A stretch of 64,000 nt of DNA from JACDAN01 sp036380355 (GTDB taxonomy: Bacteria > Actinomycetota > Thermoleophilia > Gaiellales > Gaiellaceae), in NCBI GenBank assembly GCA_036380355.1, contig DASVEW010000002.1, positions 1 to 64,000 of the forward strand, in the 5' to 3' direction. Made by a program: the position numbers and the translations under genes. The notes under the pieces were generated by a model. It did no database searches, was not told where the DNA came from, and saw only the letters and a list, made by a program, of their open reading frames with translations. Positions 41,628-50,587 of the stretch are shown piece after piece (the first letter of the stretch is position 1; each line of letters begins with the position of its first letter).

Positions 41628-42281
41628 TCAGGCGGAGCGCGGGCGATCGAAGCCGGCGATGCGCCATAGCGGCCCGTCGTGCTCGTACGTCTCGCGCAGC
41701 CCGTACCGCTCGGCCGCTGCGACGAGCCGCTCGGGCCGGTGGACGAAGGAGCGGTACTCCATCTTCCGCAGGGCCAGAAAGACGTTGAGGAGGACGGCGC
41801 CGAGACGGGTCCACCACGTCCTGCGCGGGACGCTGAACGCGAGCAGCCGGCGGGCCTTCGCGGCGGCGGCCGCAACGAGCGCCTCGCCGTCCGGGTAACA
41901 GCAGACGACCCGGTGCATGACGACGACGTCCGCTTCGGGCAGCAGGTCGGCCGCATCGGCGAAGTCGAGGGTGCGCCGCTCGACCCGGTCCTGCGCGCCC
42001 GCCTCGCGGGCCAGCTCCATCGCCGTCTCGTCGTACGAGGACGAGAGCTCGACGGTGATGACCCGCGCCGCGCCGGCCTTCAGGAGCTCGAGCCCGAGCG
42101 TGCCGTTCCCTCCGCCGACGTCGAGCACCGTCGCGCCGCGCACCCCTCGGCGCACGACGAAGCCGACGATCCGGCGGGCATTCTCGTCCAGACCGCGCCG
42201 CCGGTACGACCGAGCGTCACGGCGCGCGATCTTCTCTGTGAAGAATTCGTCGTATCCCTGTCTGGAACAGCAGCCGGCCAT
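41628..42281 (-). CDS. SAM-dependent methyltransferase
   Basis: 217-aa class I methyltransferase with SAM motif VLDVGGGNGTLGLELL, acidic ribose contact ITVELSSSYDE and the later LPEADVVVMHRVVCCYPD. A MAGCCSRQGYDEFF start and the pattern resemble magnesium-protoporphyrin or menaquinone-type O-methyltransferases (BchM-like), but the substrate is not proven. Co-oriented with sufS, 21 nt upstream of it. Confidence 0.82.
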   Translation of the reverse strand: MAGCCSRQGYDEFFTEKIARRDARSYRRRGLDENARRIVGFVVRRGVRGATVLDVGGGNGTLGLELLKAGAARVITVELSSSYDETAMELAREAGAQDRVERRTLDFADAADLLPEADVVVMHRVVCCYPDGEALVAAAAAKARRLLAFSVPRRTWWTRLGAVLLNVFLALRKMEYRSFVHRPERLVAAAERYGLRETYEHDGPLWRIAGFDRPRSA

Positions 42282-42304
42282 CGGCTCCGTCAGGGTATCC
42301 CCAC

Positions 42305-42310
42305 TACTCT
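42305..42310 (+). promoter_or_regulatory. Leaderless -10 box for the cytochrome lipoprotein
   Basis: TACTCT, then 6 nt, then ATG at 42317. Confidence 0.5.
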
Positions 42311-42316
42311 TGGACG

Positions 42317-43690
42317 ATGCGCGCGAGGCTCGCCTCGGTGGTCGCCGTCGCCTGCGTGGGCCTTCTCGCCGGCTGCGGCGGAGACGATTCCGCGTCCGAA
42401 TCGAGCCATCCCGGCGCCGCGGTCTTCGCCGACGCCGGCTGCGGCAGCTGCCACACCCTCGAAGCGGCCGGCTCGAGCGGCGCCGTCGGGCCCGACCTCG
42501 ACGACGCGAGCCCGTCGGTCGACGAGGTCGTGCGCAAGGTGCGAAGCGGCGGCGGGGGAATGCCGTCGTTCGAGGGCCAGCTGAGCGAGCGTGAGATCCG
42601 CGACGTCGCCGCGTTCGTCTCCGGCGGGGAGTCCGGCCAGGCCGCCGAGGGCGTCGCCTCGATCAAGCCGTTCAGGCCGAACACGCAGCGGCTGGAGGGC
42701 TGTCTCGACGCCGACTGCCGCCGGCAGGCGTTCGGCAACGTCGCCTTCCGCGAGGGTCCGAAGCCCGCCCTCCGGCTCTTCGAGCAGAAGCTCGGCGAGG
42801 AGGCGGTCGAGGCGGACTGCCACCGCATCGCGCACACCATCGGCGCCGCCTCGCTCCAGCACCACGAGGGCAACGTCGGCAAGGCGTTGGCCGAGGGCAA
42901 CGGGATCTGCGCCTCCGGCTACTACCACGGTCTGCTCGAGTGGAAGCTCGCCGACGTCCCGAGCGACGAAGTCGGGTCCGTCGCGCGAACGGTCTGCGAC
43001 CAGACGAAGAGCACCTCGAGCTCCTTCGTCTACTACCAGTGCGTGCACGGGCTCGGCCACGGCCTGATGCTCTACACGCTGTACGACCTTCCCGGCGCCC
43101 TCCGCCTCTGCCATGGGCTGGCGACAGATTTCGACCGGGTCTCCTGCAGCGGCGGCGTGTTCATGGAGAACCAGCAGTCGTCATACGGCATCAAGTCGCC
43201 GTGGCTGAAGCAGGACGACCTCCTCTATCCGTGCGGGATCGTCTCGCACTCCGACAAGACGTACTGCTACCTGCTCGTCACCTCGCAGATCCTCCCGCGG
43301 GTGGGCTGGGACTGGAAGAAGACCGCGGATTGGTGCCGCCGAAGCGAGGAGGGCTTCGTCGAGCTCTGCTTCCAGTCGTACGGCCGCGACGCGTCCGGCA
43401 ACTCGCGCCAGGATCCCGCGAAGACCCGCGCGCTCTGCGCCAACGCCGGCAGCGGGGAGGAGGAGTGCATCTTCGGCGCCGTCCGCGACATCCTCAACAC
43501 CGACCCCTCCGACCTCGGCGCCACGCGCCTCTGTCAGCTCGCGAAGCCGGCGCACCGCTCCTACTGCGCGTACGGGATCGGCTCGATTGTTGCCGTGAAG
43601 CACTCGGAGCCCGACGCGAAGCGGGCGGACTGCCGCCGCTTCCTGTCCGGTCAGTATTACGTCGACTGCCTGCGCGGCGCGAACGCCTAG
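42317..43690 (+). CDS. Lipoprotein: cytochrome c fused to a Cys/His-rich domain
   Basis: 457 aa. Lipobox LLAGC (C20), then a short class I cytochrome c (about 30-108) with heme site CGSCH (42-46) and axial Met in GGGMPSFEG. The remaining 340 residues hold about 18 cysteines and many histidines in motifs like ADCHRIAHTIG, ICASGYYHGLLE, QCVHGLGHGLM and LCHGL, which suggest many disulfides and perhaps metal or heme contacts; I recognise no family. Faces DipZ, a thiol-redox protein, across a shared CTAG stop, consistent with oxidative folding. Probably an extracellular redox protein. Confidence 0.82.
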   Translation: MRARLASVVAVACVGLLAGCGGDDSASESSHPGAAVFADAGCGSCHTLEAAGSSGAVGPDLDDASPSVDEVVRKVRSGGGGMPSFEGQLSEREIRDVAAFVSGGESGQAAEGVASIKPFRPNTQRLEGCLDADCRRQAFGNVAFREGPKPALRLFEQKLGEEAVEADCHRIAHTIGAASLQHHEGNVGKALAEGNGICASGYYHGLLEWKLADVPSDEVGSVARTVCDQTKSTSSSFVYYQCVHGLGHGLMLYTLYDLPGALRLCHGLATDFDRVSCSGGVFMENQQSSYGIKSPWLKQDDLLYPCGIVSHSDKTYCYLLVTSQILPRVGWDWKKTADWCRRSEEGFVELCFQSYGRDASGNSRQDPAKTRALCANAGSGEEECIFGAVRDILNTDPSDLGATRLCQLAKPAHRSYCAYGIGSIVAVKHSEPDAKRADCRRFLSGQYYVDCLRGANA

Positions 43691-45312
43691 CCGAACGTGA
43701 ACGCGTAGGCGGAGAGGCCTCGACTGAAGCGAAGCTCGAGGAGGCCCTCGCGGCGCTCCGGCAGGTCGAGCAGCCGGTACAGGCGCGGTTCACCGCCGAT
43801 CGTGATCGACGAACGACGCCGACCGCCGAGGAGGACCTCCAGCCGCCCGCTGCCGCCGAGGACGAGGTTCACCTCTCGCGCGGTGAACTGGATCCGAAGC
43901 CGTGCGCCTTCGCCGGCGACGATCCCCTCGGGTCCCACCGCGACCCGCCCCGAGTACGCCAGCTGGTCCGGCCCCAGGTCCAGAGGGAAGCGATACACAG
44001 CCTCACGATCGGCGACGATTCTGCTCCCGGCGAACCGGTCGAGCCGCTCGTAGCCGAGGTACGACTCGGGCGTGAGCGGCCCGCTCGGTGTTCGATCCGC
44101 CACGCTCGAGGCGCGTTCGCGGGGGCCGGGCCCGAGATACCGGCGAATCTGCCGCTCGGTCTCCTCATACTCGCCTTCGCCGAAGTGGACGTAGCGCACC
44201 CGCCCGGAACGGTCGATCAGGTACTTCGCCGGCCAGTACTCGTTCGCATACGCCGTCCAGGTGACGAAGTCGTTGTCGAGCGCCACGGGGTACCGGATCC
44301 CCAGCTTGCGAACAGCCCCGCGCACGTTGTCCGGCTCGCGCTCGAAGGCGAATTCGGGCGAATGGACGCCCACGATCGTCAGCCCTTCGTCCCGGTACGC
44401 GCGGTCCCAGGCGTTGAGGTGCGGCAGCGTGCGAAGGCAGTTGACGCACGAGTACGTCCAGAAGTCGATGAGGACGACCCGGCCGCGAAGCGCCGACAGC
44501 GTCAACGGCTCGCTGTTGATCCAGCCGACGATGCCCTGCAGGTCCGGGGCCACCGGCGCAGTGCCCGAAGCGGCAAGCGCCGGCTGGTCGCCCGTTCGCA
44601 GGAGCTTGGCCAGCTCACGTCTCGCCGTCGAGCTTCGCTCGACCTCCTCCTGCAGCACCTCCGTGTAGCCGGGGACGGCCGTCGTGAAGCGCTGGTCGAC
44701 GCCGAGCGCGATCGCGATCGCTGCGACGGCGATGAGCCCGCCCGCTGCGCGCCGGGTTCCCTCGGCGTGTCGGCGCAGAGCTCCGACGCCGTTCGCCACG
44801 CGCCTGCTCCCCACGGCGATCGCGAGCATCGGCAGCGCCGCTCCGGTCGCATATGCGACGGCCACGAAGAACGTCTCCAGTCCGCCGCCGCCGGTCGCCG
44901 AGAGCGCTGTGACAGCTGCCAGCACCGGGCCGGCGCACGGCACGAAGACGAGGCCGAGGCTCGCACCGAGGACGAGGCCGTTGCTCTCGGTGCGCGGCCG
45001 CCGCCGGGTCAGGAAGAGGAGCGGGCGCTCCAGCAGCGCAGCGATCCGAGGAACCAGCAACGTCGCGGCGAGCACGAAGAGAAGCGCGATCGCGAGGTTG
45101 CGCAGGGTGTCCTGAGGCAGACCGAGACTGTCGAGCAGCGAGGCCCCGATCACCGTGAAGACGCTGAAGCTCCCGACGAGACCGACGATGATTCCGAGCG
45201 GCCGGCGCCCCGAAGCGCCGCCCCCGAGCAGGATCGGGAGCACGGGGAGAACGCATGGCGAGATCGCGGTGATCAGACCGGCGACGAACGCGATCCCGAG
45301 GAGGATCACCAC
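43687..45312 (-). CDS. dipZ: DipZ-like CcdA/thioredoxin fusion protein
   Basis: 541 aa. N-terminal CcdA/DsbD membrane domain (about 1-220, six helices) with redox cysteines in ITAISPCVLPVLP and LGLVFVPCAGPVL; then an extracellular thioredoxin/TlpA domain (about 255-385) with WTYSCVNCLRTLP (CxxC as CVNC); then a C-terminal beta-sandwich of about 140 residues, as in mycobacterial DipZ. It carries reducing power outward to thiol substrates, here perhaps apocytochrome and the Cys-rich lipoprotein convergent to it. The GTG at 45312 starts at the first helix. Confidence 0.93.
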   Translation of the reverse strand: MVILLGIAFVAGLITAISPCVLPVLPILLGGGASGRRPLGIIVGLVGSFSVFTVIGASLLDSLGLPQDTLRNLAIALLFVLAATLLVPRIAALLERPLLFLTRRRPRTESNGLVLGASLGLVFVPCAGPVLAAVTALSATGGGGLETFFVAVAYATGAALPMLAIAVGSRRVANGVGALRRHAEGTRRAAGGLIAVAAIAIALGVDQRFTTAVPGYTEVLQEEVERSSTARRELAKLLRTGDQPALAASGTAPVAPDLQGIVGWINSEPLTLSALRGRVVLIDFWTYSCVNCLRTLPHLNAWDRAYRDEGLTIVGVHSPEFAFEREPDNVRGAVRKLGIRYPVALDNDFVTWTAYANEYWPAKYLIDRSGRVRYVHFGEGEYEETERQIRRYLGPGPRERASSVADRTPSGPLTPESYLGYERLDRFAGSRIVADREAVYRFPLDLGPDQLAYSGRVAVGPEGIVAGEGARLRIQFTAREVNLVLGGSGRLEVLLGGRRRSSITIGGEPRLYRLLDLPERREGLLELRFSRGLSAYAFTFG

Positions 45313-45358
45313 CTCAGCGTATGCCGACGGGTCTTACCGATGACTTAACGTTCGCCGT

Positions 45359-46543
45359 CTACGCCTGCGGGATGCGGGCCTCGAGCGCCTCGCCCAGGGC
45401 CTCGCGCACCGGCTCGAGCTCGACGCGGTCGAGCACGTCCGTGAAGAACCCGCGGACGATCAGCCGCTCCGCCTCGCCGCGTGTCAGGCCGCGCGTCATG
45501 AGATAGAAGAGCTGGTCGCGGTCGACCTGGCCGACGGTCGCGCCGTGCGTGCAGCGGACGTCGTTCGCGAGGATCTCGAGCCCCGGGATCGGAACCGCGT
45601 GCGTCGTCGGAGACAGCATCAGATTCCGGTTCTCCTGGTACGCGTTCGTCCGCTGGGCGTCCTTCTCGACGCGGATCATCCCGCGCCAGACGGCGGTCGC
45701 CTTGTCGCGCAGCGCGCCCTTGAACGCGAAGTCGGAGGTCGTGTTCGGCGCCGAGTGGAGCTGGTACGTGTCGTAGTCGAGGTGCTGATCGCCGTCCGCG
45801 AAGTAGGCGCCGGTCACCCGCGAGGTCGCACCCGGGCCGGTCAGGTCGTTCTGGATCCACACCTTGCCGCGGCGCGAGCCGAAGCCGCCGGCGACCCAGT
45901 CCAGCTCCGCGTCCCGCTCGACGCGCGCGTGGTGCGACGCGAAATGCCAGGTGTTGCGCGAAAGGTTCTGGATCGAGACGTACTCGAGCTTCGCCGCCTG
46001 CTCGACGAAGAGCTCGGTGACCGTGTTCGTGTAGCCCTCGAGCTCCGGCGAGCCGGACGCGTAGTCCTCGATCAGCGAGAAGCGGCTCTCCGGCTCGGCG
46101 ATCACGAGCAACCGGAAGAAGAGCGCGCCGCCCTCGGCCGAGTTCACGATCCGGACGGCGAGCGGCTGCTCGAGCTCGACGCCCTTCGGCACGACGACGA
46201 GCAGTCCGTGCTCCCAGACCGCGGCGTTGTGGGCCGCGAACTTCTCCTCCGTCCCGACCAGGGTCCCCAACCGGTCGTGCTCGGTGAACGGCGCGAACGT
46301 GATGCGCTGGTCGGGCGAGCGCACGATCGAGATCCCGCCCTCGCGGACGACGGCCAGACCGGCCACGTCGACGTCGAGCATCGTCTCCGGCAGACCGGTC
46401 TCCGTGCCCGGCATCGGGACGTGACCGTTGCGGACGAACGAGTCCGGATCGAAGCCGCGCAGGTCGGTGAAGCGCCAGTGCTCGTCCGTCGTGGACGGCA
46501 GCGGCAGCTCGGCGTAGCGTGCTGCTGCAGCGGCCCTATCCAC
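45359..46543 (-). CDS. sufD: SufD Fe-S assembly scaffold subunit
   Basis: 394-aa SufB/SufD paralog. N-terminal EHWRFTDLRGF helix, a long beta-helix core (ending NDVRCTHGATVGQVDRDQLFYL) and the GLTRGEAERLIVRGF C-terminal helix pair that contacts SufC. The H in RCTHGATVG is the conserved SufD histidine region. Last gene of the sufC-sufB-VOC-VOC-sufD run, overlapping the VOC gene by 8 nt. Confidence 0.95.
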   Translation of the reverse strand: MDRAAAAARYAELPLPSTTDEHWRFTDLRGFDPDSFVRNGHVPMPGTETGLPETMLDVDVAGLAVVREGGISIVRSPDQRITFAPFTEHDRLGTLVGTEEKFAAHNAAVWEHGLLVVVPKGVELEQPLAVRIVNSAEGGALFFRLLVIAEPESRFSLIEDYASGSPELEGYTNTVTELFVEQAAKLEYVSIQNLSRNTWHFASHHARVERDAELDWVAGGFGSRRGKVWIQNDLTGPGATSRVTGAYFADGDQHLDYDTYQLHSAPNTTSDFAFKGALRDKATAVWRGMIRVEKDAQRTNAYQENRNLMLSPTTHAVPIPGLEILANDVRCTHGATVGQVDRDQLFYLMTRGLTRGEAERLIVRGFFTDVLDRVELEPVREALGEALEARIPQA

Positions 46544-46892
46544 GGGGCTCGTACCTCCGGTGGAGGATCAGGACGTTGCCGTCGGGATCCTTGACGAAGC
46601 CCATGTGACATACGCCGCTGTCCTGGATGCCGATCACTTCGGCGCCGTGACCGCGAACCTCCTCGACGGCCGCCGCGACGTCGGCCACGCGCAGCGCGAT
46701 CCCGTTCTCGTTGGGCACGAACGCCTCGCCCTGCTCCTCGGGATTCCAGAACGAGAGCGTGACGTTCGGCGTCTCGACCTCGCCGGCCGTGAACTCGCTC
46801 ACCGGAAGCCCGAGCACGTCGCGGTACCAGGCGACGGCCCGCGCGCTGTCCCGTGTCGGCACCGACACGAAGTCGACCTGCTCGACGCGCAT
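46536..46892 (-). CDS. VOC (glyoxalase-fold) protein 1
   Basis: 118 aa with the paired beta-alpha-beta-beta-beta units of the vicinal oxygen chelate fold (VDFVSVPTRDSARAVAWYRD, FVKDPDGNVLILHRRY). The usual first metal ligand (His in the first strand) is replaced by Val, so a dioxygenase or lyase activity is uncertain; a late Glu/His pair may bind something else. Tightly coupled to the next VOC gene and to sufD, inside the suf operon. A role in Fe-S assembly is only suggested by position. Confidence 0.85.
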   Translation of the reverse strand: MRVEQVDFVSVPTRDSARAVAWYRDVLGLPVSEFTAGEVETPNVTLSFWNPEEQGEAFVPNENGIALRVADVAAAVEEVRGHGAEVIGIQDSGVCHMGFVKDPDGNVLILHRRYEPRG

Positions 46893-47290
46893 CAGGGCAG
46901 GGAGCCGTCGGCGAACGGTGCATACCGCCGGTGGAGCTGAATCGCGTTGCCGTCGGGGTCGCGGAAGGTCGCGAGCCGGCAGACCCCGGAGTCGATCGTC
47001 CCGTGCTCGAACTGGATGCCCTCCGCCTCGAGCTTCTCACGCGCCTCGTCGACGTCCGGGACGCGCAGCGCGAGCGGCATCTGATGTCCGCGGGCCTGGA
47101 ACTCGGGACCCATGGCCTCCGGTGAGACGAGCGCAATCGTCACGTTTCCGAGCTCGTACTCGACCCACCGGTCGCCCGAGTTCGGGTTCCGCCGGAGCCC
47201 GAGCGTCTGACCGTAGAACTCGTCCGCGCGCTTCAGGTCTTGCACGGGGAGGGCGACGAAGTCGGCGCGCTCCACGCCGAGATCAGCCAA
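46892..47290 (-). CDS. VOC (glyoxalase-fold) protein 2
   Basis: 132 aa, a paralog of the neighbour (shared ending FRDPDGNAIQLHRRY, and shared DSGVC before it). Also lacks the first-strand His. TTG start overlapping the sufB stop by 8 nt. Two tandem VOC genes between sufB and sufD are unusual; they may form a heterodimer. Confidence 0.85.
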   Translation of the reverse strand: MADLGVERADFVALPVQDLKRADEFYGQTLGLRRNPNSGDRWVEYELGNVTIALVSPEAMGPEFQARGHQMPLALRVPDVDEAREKLEAEGIQFEHGTIDSGVCRLATFRDPDGNAIQLHRRYAPFADGSLP

Positions 47291-48701
47291 CCGACCCTTC
47301 CATCTGGAGCTGGATCAGCCGGTTCATCTCGACCGCGTACTCGAGCGGGAGCTCCTTCGTGATCGGCTCCACGAAGCCGCTGACGATCATCGCCGACGCC
47401 TCCGCCTCCGAGAGGCCGCGGCTCATCAGATAGAAGAGCTGCTCCTCGCCGATCTTCGACACCGTGGCCTCGTGGCCGATGTCGACGTTGTCCTCGTCGA
47501 TCTTCATGTACGGGTAGGTGTCCGAGCGGGACGCCTCGTCGAGGATCAGGGCGTCGCAGACGACCTTCGACTTCGCGCCGGTCGCGCCCTTCGCCACCTC
47601 GAGCAGGCCGCGGTAGCCGGCCCGCCCGCCGTTCTTCGAGATCGACTTCGAGGTGATGACCGAGGTCGTGCGCGGCGCGACATGGACGGCCTTGCCGCCC
47701 GCGTCCTGGTGCTGCCCCTCGCCGGCGAAGGCGATCGAGAGCACCTCGCCGTGAGCGCCCTCGCCCATCAGCCAGATCGCTGGGTACTTCATCGTCAGCT
47801 TGGAGCCGAGGTTCCCGTCGACCCACTCCATCGTGGCGTTCTCGTAGGCGACCGCCCGCTTCGTGACGAGGTTGTAGACGTTCGTCGACCAGTTCTGGAT
47901 CGTCGTGTAGCGACAGCGGCCGCCGGGCTTGACGATGATCTCGACCACCGCCGAGTGGAGCGAGTCGCTCGAGTAGATCGGCGCCGTGCAGCCCTCGACG
48001 TAGTGCACGAACGCGCCCTCGTCGACGATGATCAGCGTGCGCTCGAACTGGCCCATGTTCTCCGCGTTGATGCGGAAGTAGGCCTGGAGCGGCATCTCGA
48101 TCGAGACCCCCGGCGGGACGTAGATGAAGGAGCCGCCCGACCAGACAGCGGAGTTCAGCGCCGCGAACTTGTTGTCGTTCGCGGGGATGATCGTCCCGAA
48201 GTACTGCTTGACGAGCTCCTCGTGCTCGCGGAGGCCCGAGTCCATGTCCAGGAAGAGCACGCCCTGCTTCTCCAGGTCCTCCTTGAGCTTGTGGTAGACG
48301 ACCTCGCTCTCGTACTGGGCGCCGACGCCGGCGAGGAACTTCCGCTCGGCCTCGGGGATCCCCAGCCGGTCCCAGGTGTTCTTGATGTCCGGCGGGAGGT
48401 CCTCCCAGGACGTGGCCTGCTTCTCGGTCGGACGGATGTAATAGAAGATGTTGTCGAAGTCGATCTCCGAGACGTCGCCGCCCCAGTCCGGCAGCGGGCG
48501 CGCCATGAAGTACTCGAGCGACTTCAGCCGGTAGTCGCGCATCCACTGCGGCTCGTTCTTGTGCTCCGAGATCGCGGCGACGAGCTCGGGCGAGAGCCCC
48601 CGGCCGGACTTGAAGAAGTAGTCCTCGGGATCGTGGAAGCCGTACTTGTAGTCGCTGCCGATCTCGGCGACGACCTGTGTCTCGCTCTCGGTTACTGCCA
48701 T
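47283..48701 (-). CDS. sufB: SufB Fe-S assembly scaffold subunit
   Basis: 472 aa. Begins with YKYGFHDPEDYFFKSGRGLS, carries the SufB signature QWMRDYRLKSLEYF and the beta-helix core, with ..NWSTNVYNLVTKRA and the C-terminal MSRGLSEAEASAMIVSGF. The Cys in FEGCTAPIYS-like position reads VEGCTAPIYSSDS (persulfide acceptor site). Works with SufC and SufD as the SufBC2D scaffold. Overlaps sufC by one base. Confidence 0.96.
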   Translation of the reverse strand: MAVTESETQVVAEIGSDYKYGFHDPEDYFFKSGRGLSPELVAAISEHKNEPQWMRDYRLKSLEYFMARPLPDWGGDVSEIDFDNIFYYIRPTEKQATSWEDLPPDIKNTWDRLGIPEAERKFLAGVGAQYESEVVYHKLKEDLEKQGVLFLDMDSGLREHEELVKQYFGTIIPANDNKFAALNSAVWSGGSFIYVPPGVSIEMPLQAYFRINAENMGQFERTLIIVDEGAFVHYVEGCTAPIYSSDSLHSAVVEIIVKPGGRCRYTTIQNWSTNVYNLVTKRAVAYENATMEWVDGNLGSKLTMKYPAIWLMGEGAHGEVLSIAFAGEGQHQDAGGKAVHVAPRTTSVITSKSISKNGGRAGYRGLLEVAKGATGAKSKVVCDALILDEASRSDTYPYMKIDEDNVDIGHEATVSKIGEEQLFYLMSRGLSEAEASAMIVSGFVEPITKELPLEYAVEMNRLIQLQMEGSVG

Positions 48702-49471
48702 CAGCTCTCCACCTTCTCGGGCATGAATGCCTCGTACCCCTCTGCCTCTAGTGTATGCGCCAGCTCCGGCCCGCCCGCGGCGACGATCCTCCCGTCGACG
48801 AAGACGTGAACGAAATCCGGATCGATATAGCTGAGGATCCGCTGGTAGTGCGTGATCACGAGCGCGCCCATCTCGGGGCCGACGAGCTCGCGGACGCCTG
48901 CGGCGACGATGCGGAGTGCGTCGATGTCGAGCCCGGAATCGGTCTCGTCGAGCACCGCGATCCGCGGCTTCAGCATCGCCATCTGGAGGATCTCGACCCG
49001 CTTCTTCTCGCCGCCAGAGAAGCCGTCGTTGATGTAGCGCTGGGCGAGCTCGCGCGGGATGCGCAGCCGCTCCATCACCGCCATCATCTCCTTGCGGAAC
49101 TCGGGGATCGGGATCGGGTCGTCCTCGCCCTTCCGCGCCTTCCGGATCGCGTTGATCGCCGAGCGCAGGAAGCTCGTGACCGTGACGCCGGGGACGGCGT
49201 GCGGGTACTGGAACGCCAGGAAGAGGCCGCGCTGGGCGCGCTCGTCCGCCTGGAGCTCCGTGACGTCCTCGCCGTCGAAGAAGATCTGGCCCTCGGTGAT
49301 CTCGTAGGCGGGATGGCCCATGACCGCGTAGGCGAGGGTCGACTTGCCGGAGCCGTTCGGGCCCATGACCGCGTGGATCTGGTCGGTGTCGACCTCGAGG
49401 TCCACGCCCTTGACGATCTCGGTGCCGTCCTCGAGCGCGACGTGCAGGTTCTTGAGCTCCAGCAGTGACAA
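48701..49471 (-). CDS. sufC: SufC Fe-S assembly ATPase
   Basis: 256-aa ABC ATPase. Walker A GPNGSGKST, Q loop FLAFQYPHAVPG, signature FSGGEKKRVEIL and Walker B IAVLDETDSGLDIDAL with the SufC-typical TDSGLD. TTG start after AAAGGGA. First gene of the operon sufC-sufB-VOC-VOC-sufD. No SufR regulator is encoded at the head; control is not visible from the sequence. Confidence 0.96.
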   Translation of the reverse strand: MSLLELKNLHVALEDGTEIVKGVDLEVDTDQIHAVMGPNGSGKSTLAYAVMGHPAYEITEGQIFFDGEDVTELQADERAQRGLFLAFQYPHAVPGVTVTSFLRSAINAIRKARKGEDDPIPIPEFRKEMMAVMERLRIPRELAQRYINDGFSGGEKKRVEILQMAMLKPRIAVLDETDSGLDIDALRIVAAGVRELVGPEMGALVITHYQRILSYIDPDFVHVFVDGRIVAAGGPELAHTLEAEGYEAFMPEKVES

Positions 49472-49568
49472 GCGGTTCCCTTTCGCAAAAGTGGCGGGCC
49501 TTGCGCCCGCCTCACTGCCTCATGGTACCAATGGCCGTGCGGCCCTCGAGCGGCTCCGAACCCGCTGC

Positions 49569-49574
49569 TAAGGT
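49569..49574 (+). promoter_or_regulatory. Leaderless -10 box for tatA
   Basis: TAAGGT, then 6 nt, then ATG at 49581. The same bases could act as a weak Shine-Dalgarno (AAGGTGGG), so leadered initiation is possible. Confidence 0.45.
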
Positions 49575-49580
49575 GGGTTT

Positions 49581-49814
49581 ATGCCCTTCGGCATCGGCCT
49601 TCCCGAAGTCCTGATCTTCCTGATCGTCGTCCTTCTCCTCTTCGGCGCGAAGCGCGTCCCCGAGATCGGCCGGTCGGTCGGCAAGGGCATGCGCGAGTTC
49701 AAGGACGCGGTCACCGGTAAGGACGAGGAGCAGCCCCCTCGGCTGCCGCGGGCTCCGGAGGACGAGGAGCGCGTCGCCTCGCCGCCCCCGCGCGAGCGCG
49801 ACTCCGTCTCCTAA
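49581..49814 (+). CDS. tatA: Twin-arginine translocase subunit TatA
   Basis: 77 aa. One membrane helix (LPEVLIFLIVVLLLFGAKRVP), the FGAKRVPEIGRSVGKGMREF amphipathic helix of the TatA/E class, and a charged C-terminal tail. Oligomerises to form the protein-conducting part of the Tat system. tatC follows at 11 nt. The single tatA with no tatB suggests the minimal TatAC type, or tatB elsewhere. Confidence 0.95.
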   Translation: MPFGIGLPEVLIFLIVVLLLFGAKRVPEIGRSVGKGMREFKDAVTGKDEEQPPRLPRAPEDEERVASPPPRERDSVS

Positions 49815-49825
49815 AGGACCCTTCG

Positions 49826-50587
49826 TTGCGACGGCTGCCGCGCCGCCTCTCCTACGGCGAGGAGGCCACGCTCGTCGAGCACCTCGAGGAGCTTCGCTTC
49901 CGCCTCATCGTCTGCATCCTCGCCCTGGTCGGGGCCTTCCCGATCGCCTACATCTTCCACGAGCAGCTGATCGAAGCGCTGATCCGGCTCCTCCCCGCCG
50001 ACCGCGAGCTGGTGACCCTGGGAGTGGCCGAGCCGTTCACCACCGCGCTCAAGGTCAGCTTCTACGCGTCGCTCGCGCTCGCGTTCCCGGTCCTTGTCTG
50101 GCAGGCGTGGAGCTTCTTCGCGCCGGCGGTGGAGGAGCGGAGCCAGCGGATCGTCGCGCGCTTCGTAGCCTTCGCAACCGTGCTCTTCGCGGGCGGCATG
50201 GCATTCGCCTACTTCATCATCCTGCCGCGGGCGCTCGACTTCCTCACGCAGTACGACGAGGAGCTCTACCGCGTGGACATCCGGGCGAGCTACTTCCTCT
50301 CGTTCGTCGCGCTGATGATCTTCGCGACCGGGCTCGTGTTCCAGCTGCCGATCTTCGTGCTCGCGCTCGTCCGGCTCGGCGTCCTGACGTCGACCCAGCT
50401 GCGGGAGAACCGCCGGATGGGGATCGTCATCCTGCTCGGCCTTGCGATCCTGCTCCCGACGGTCGACCCGGTGTCGCTCGCCCTCGAGGTCGTGCCGCTG
50501 CTCGTCCTGTTCGAGCTCTCCATCTGGCTCTCGGTGATCATGGAACGGCGCTGGCACGCCGGGGAAGCGCGGCTCGCGCCCGAGTGA
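49826..50587 (+). CDS. tatC: Twin-arginine translocase subunit TatC
   Basis: 253 aa, six membrane helices. Conserved HLEELRFRL near the N-terminus (signal-peptide binding), GLVFQLPIFV in the later half and the P-x-D of LLPTVDPVS. TTG start behind AAAGGA. Binds the twin-arginine signal peptide of folded exported proteins. Directly followed by a deaminase gene overlapping its stop. Confidence 0.95.
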   Translation: MRRLPRRLSYGEEATLVEHLEELRFRLIVCILALVGAFPIAYIFHEQLIEALIRLLPADRELVTLGVAEPFTTALKVSFYASLALAFPVLVWQAWSFFAPAVEERSQRIVARFVAFATVLFAGGMAFAYFIILPRALDFLTQYDEELYRVDIRASYFLSFVALMIFATGLVFQLPIFVLALVRLGVLTSTQLRENRRMGIVILLGLAILLPTVDPVSLALEVVPLLVLFELSIWLSVIMERRWHAGEARLAPE

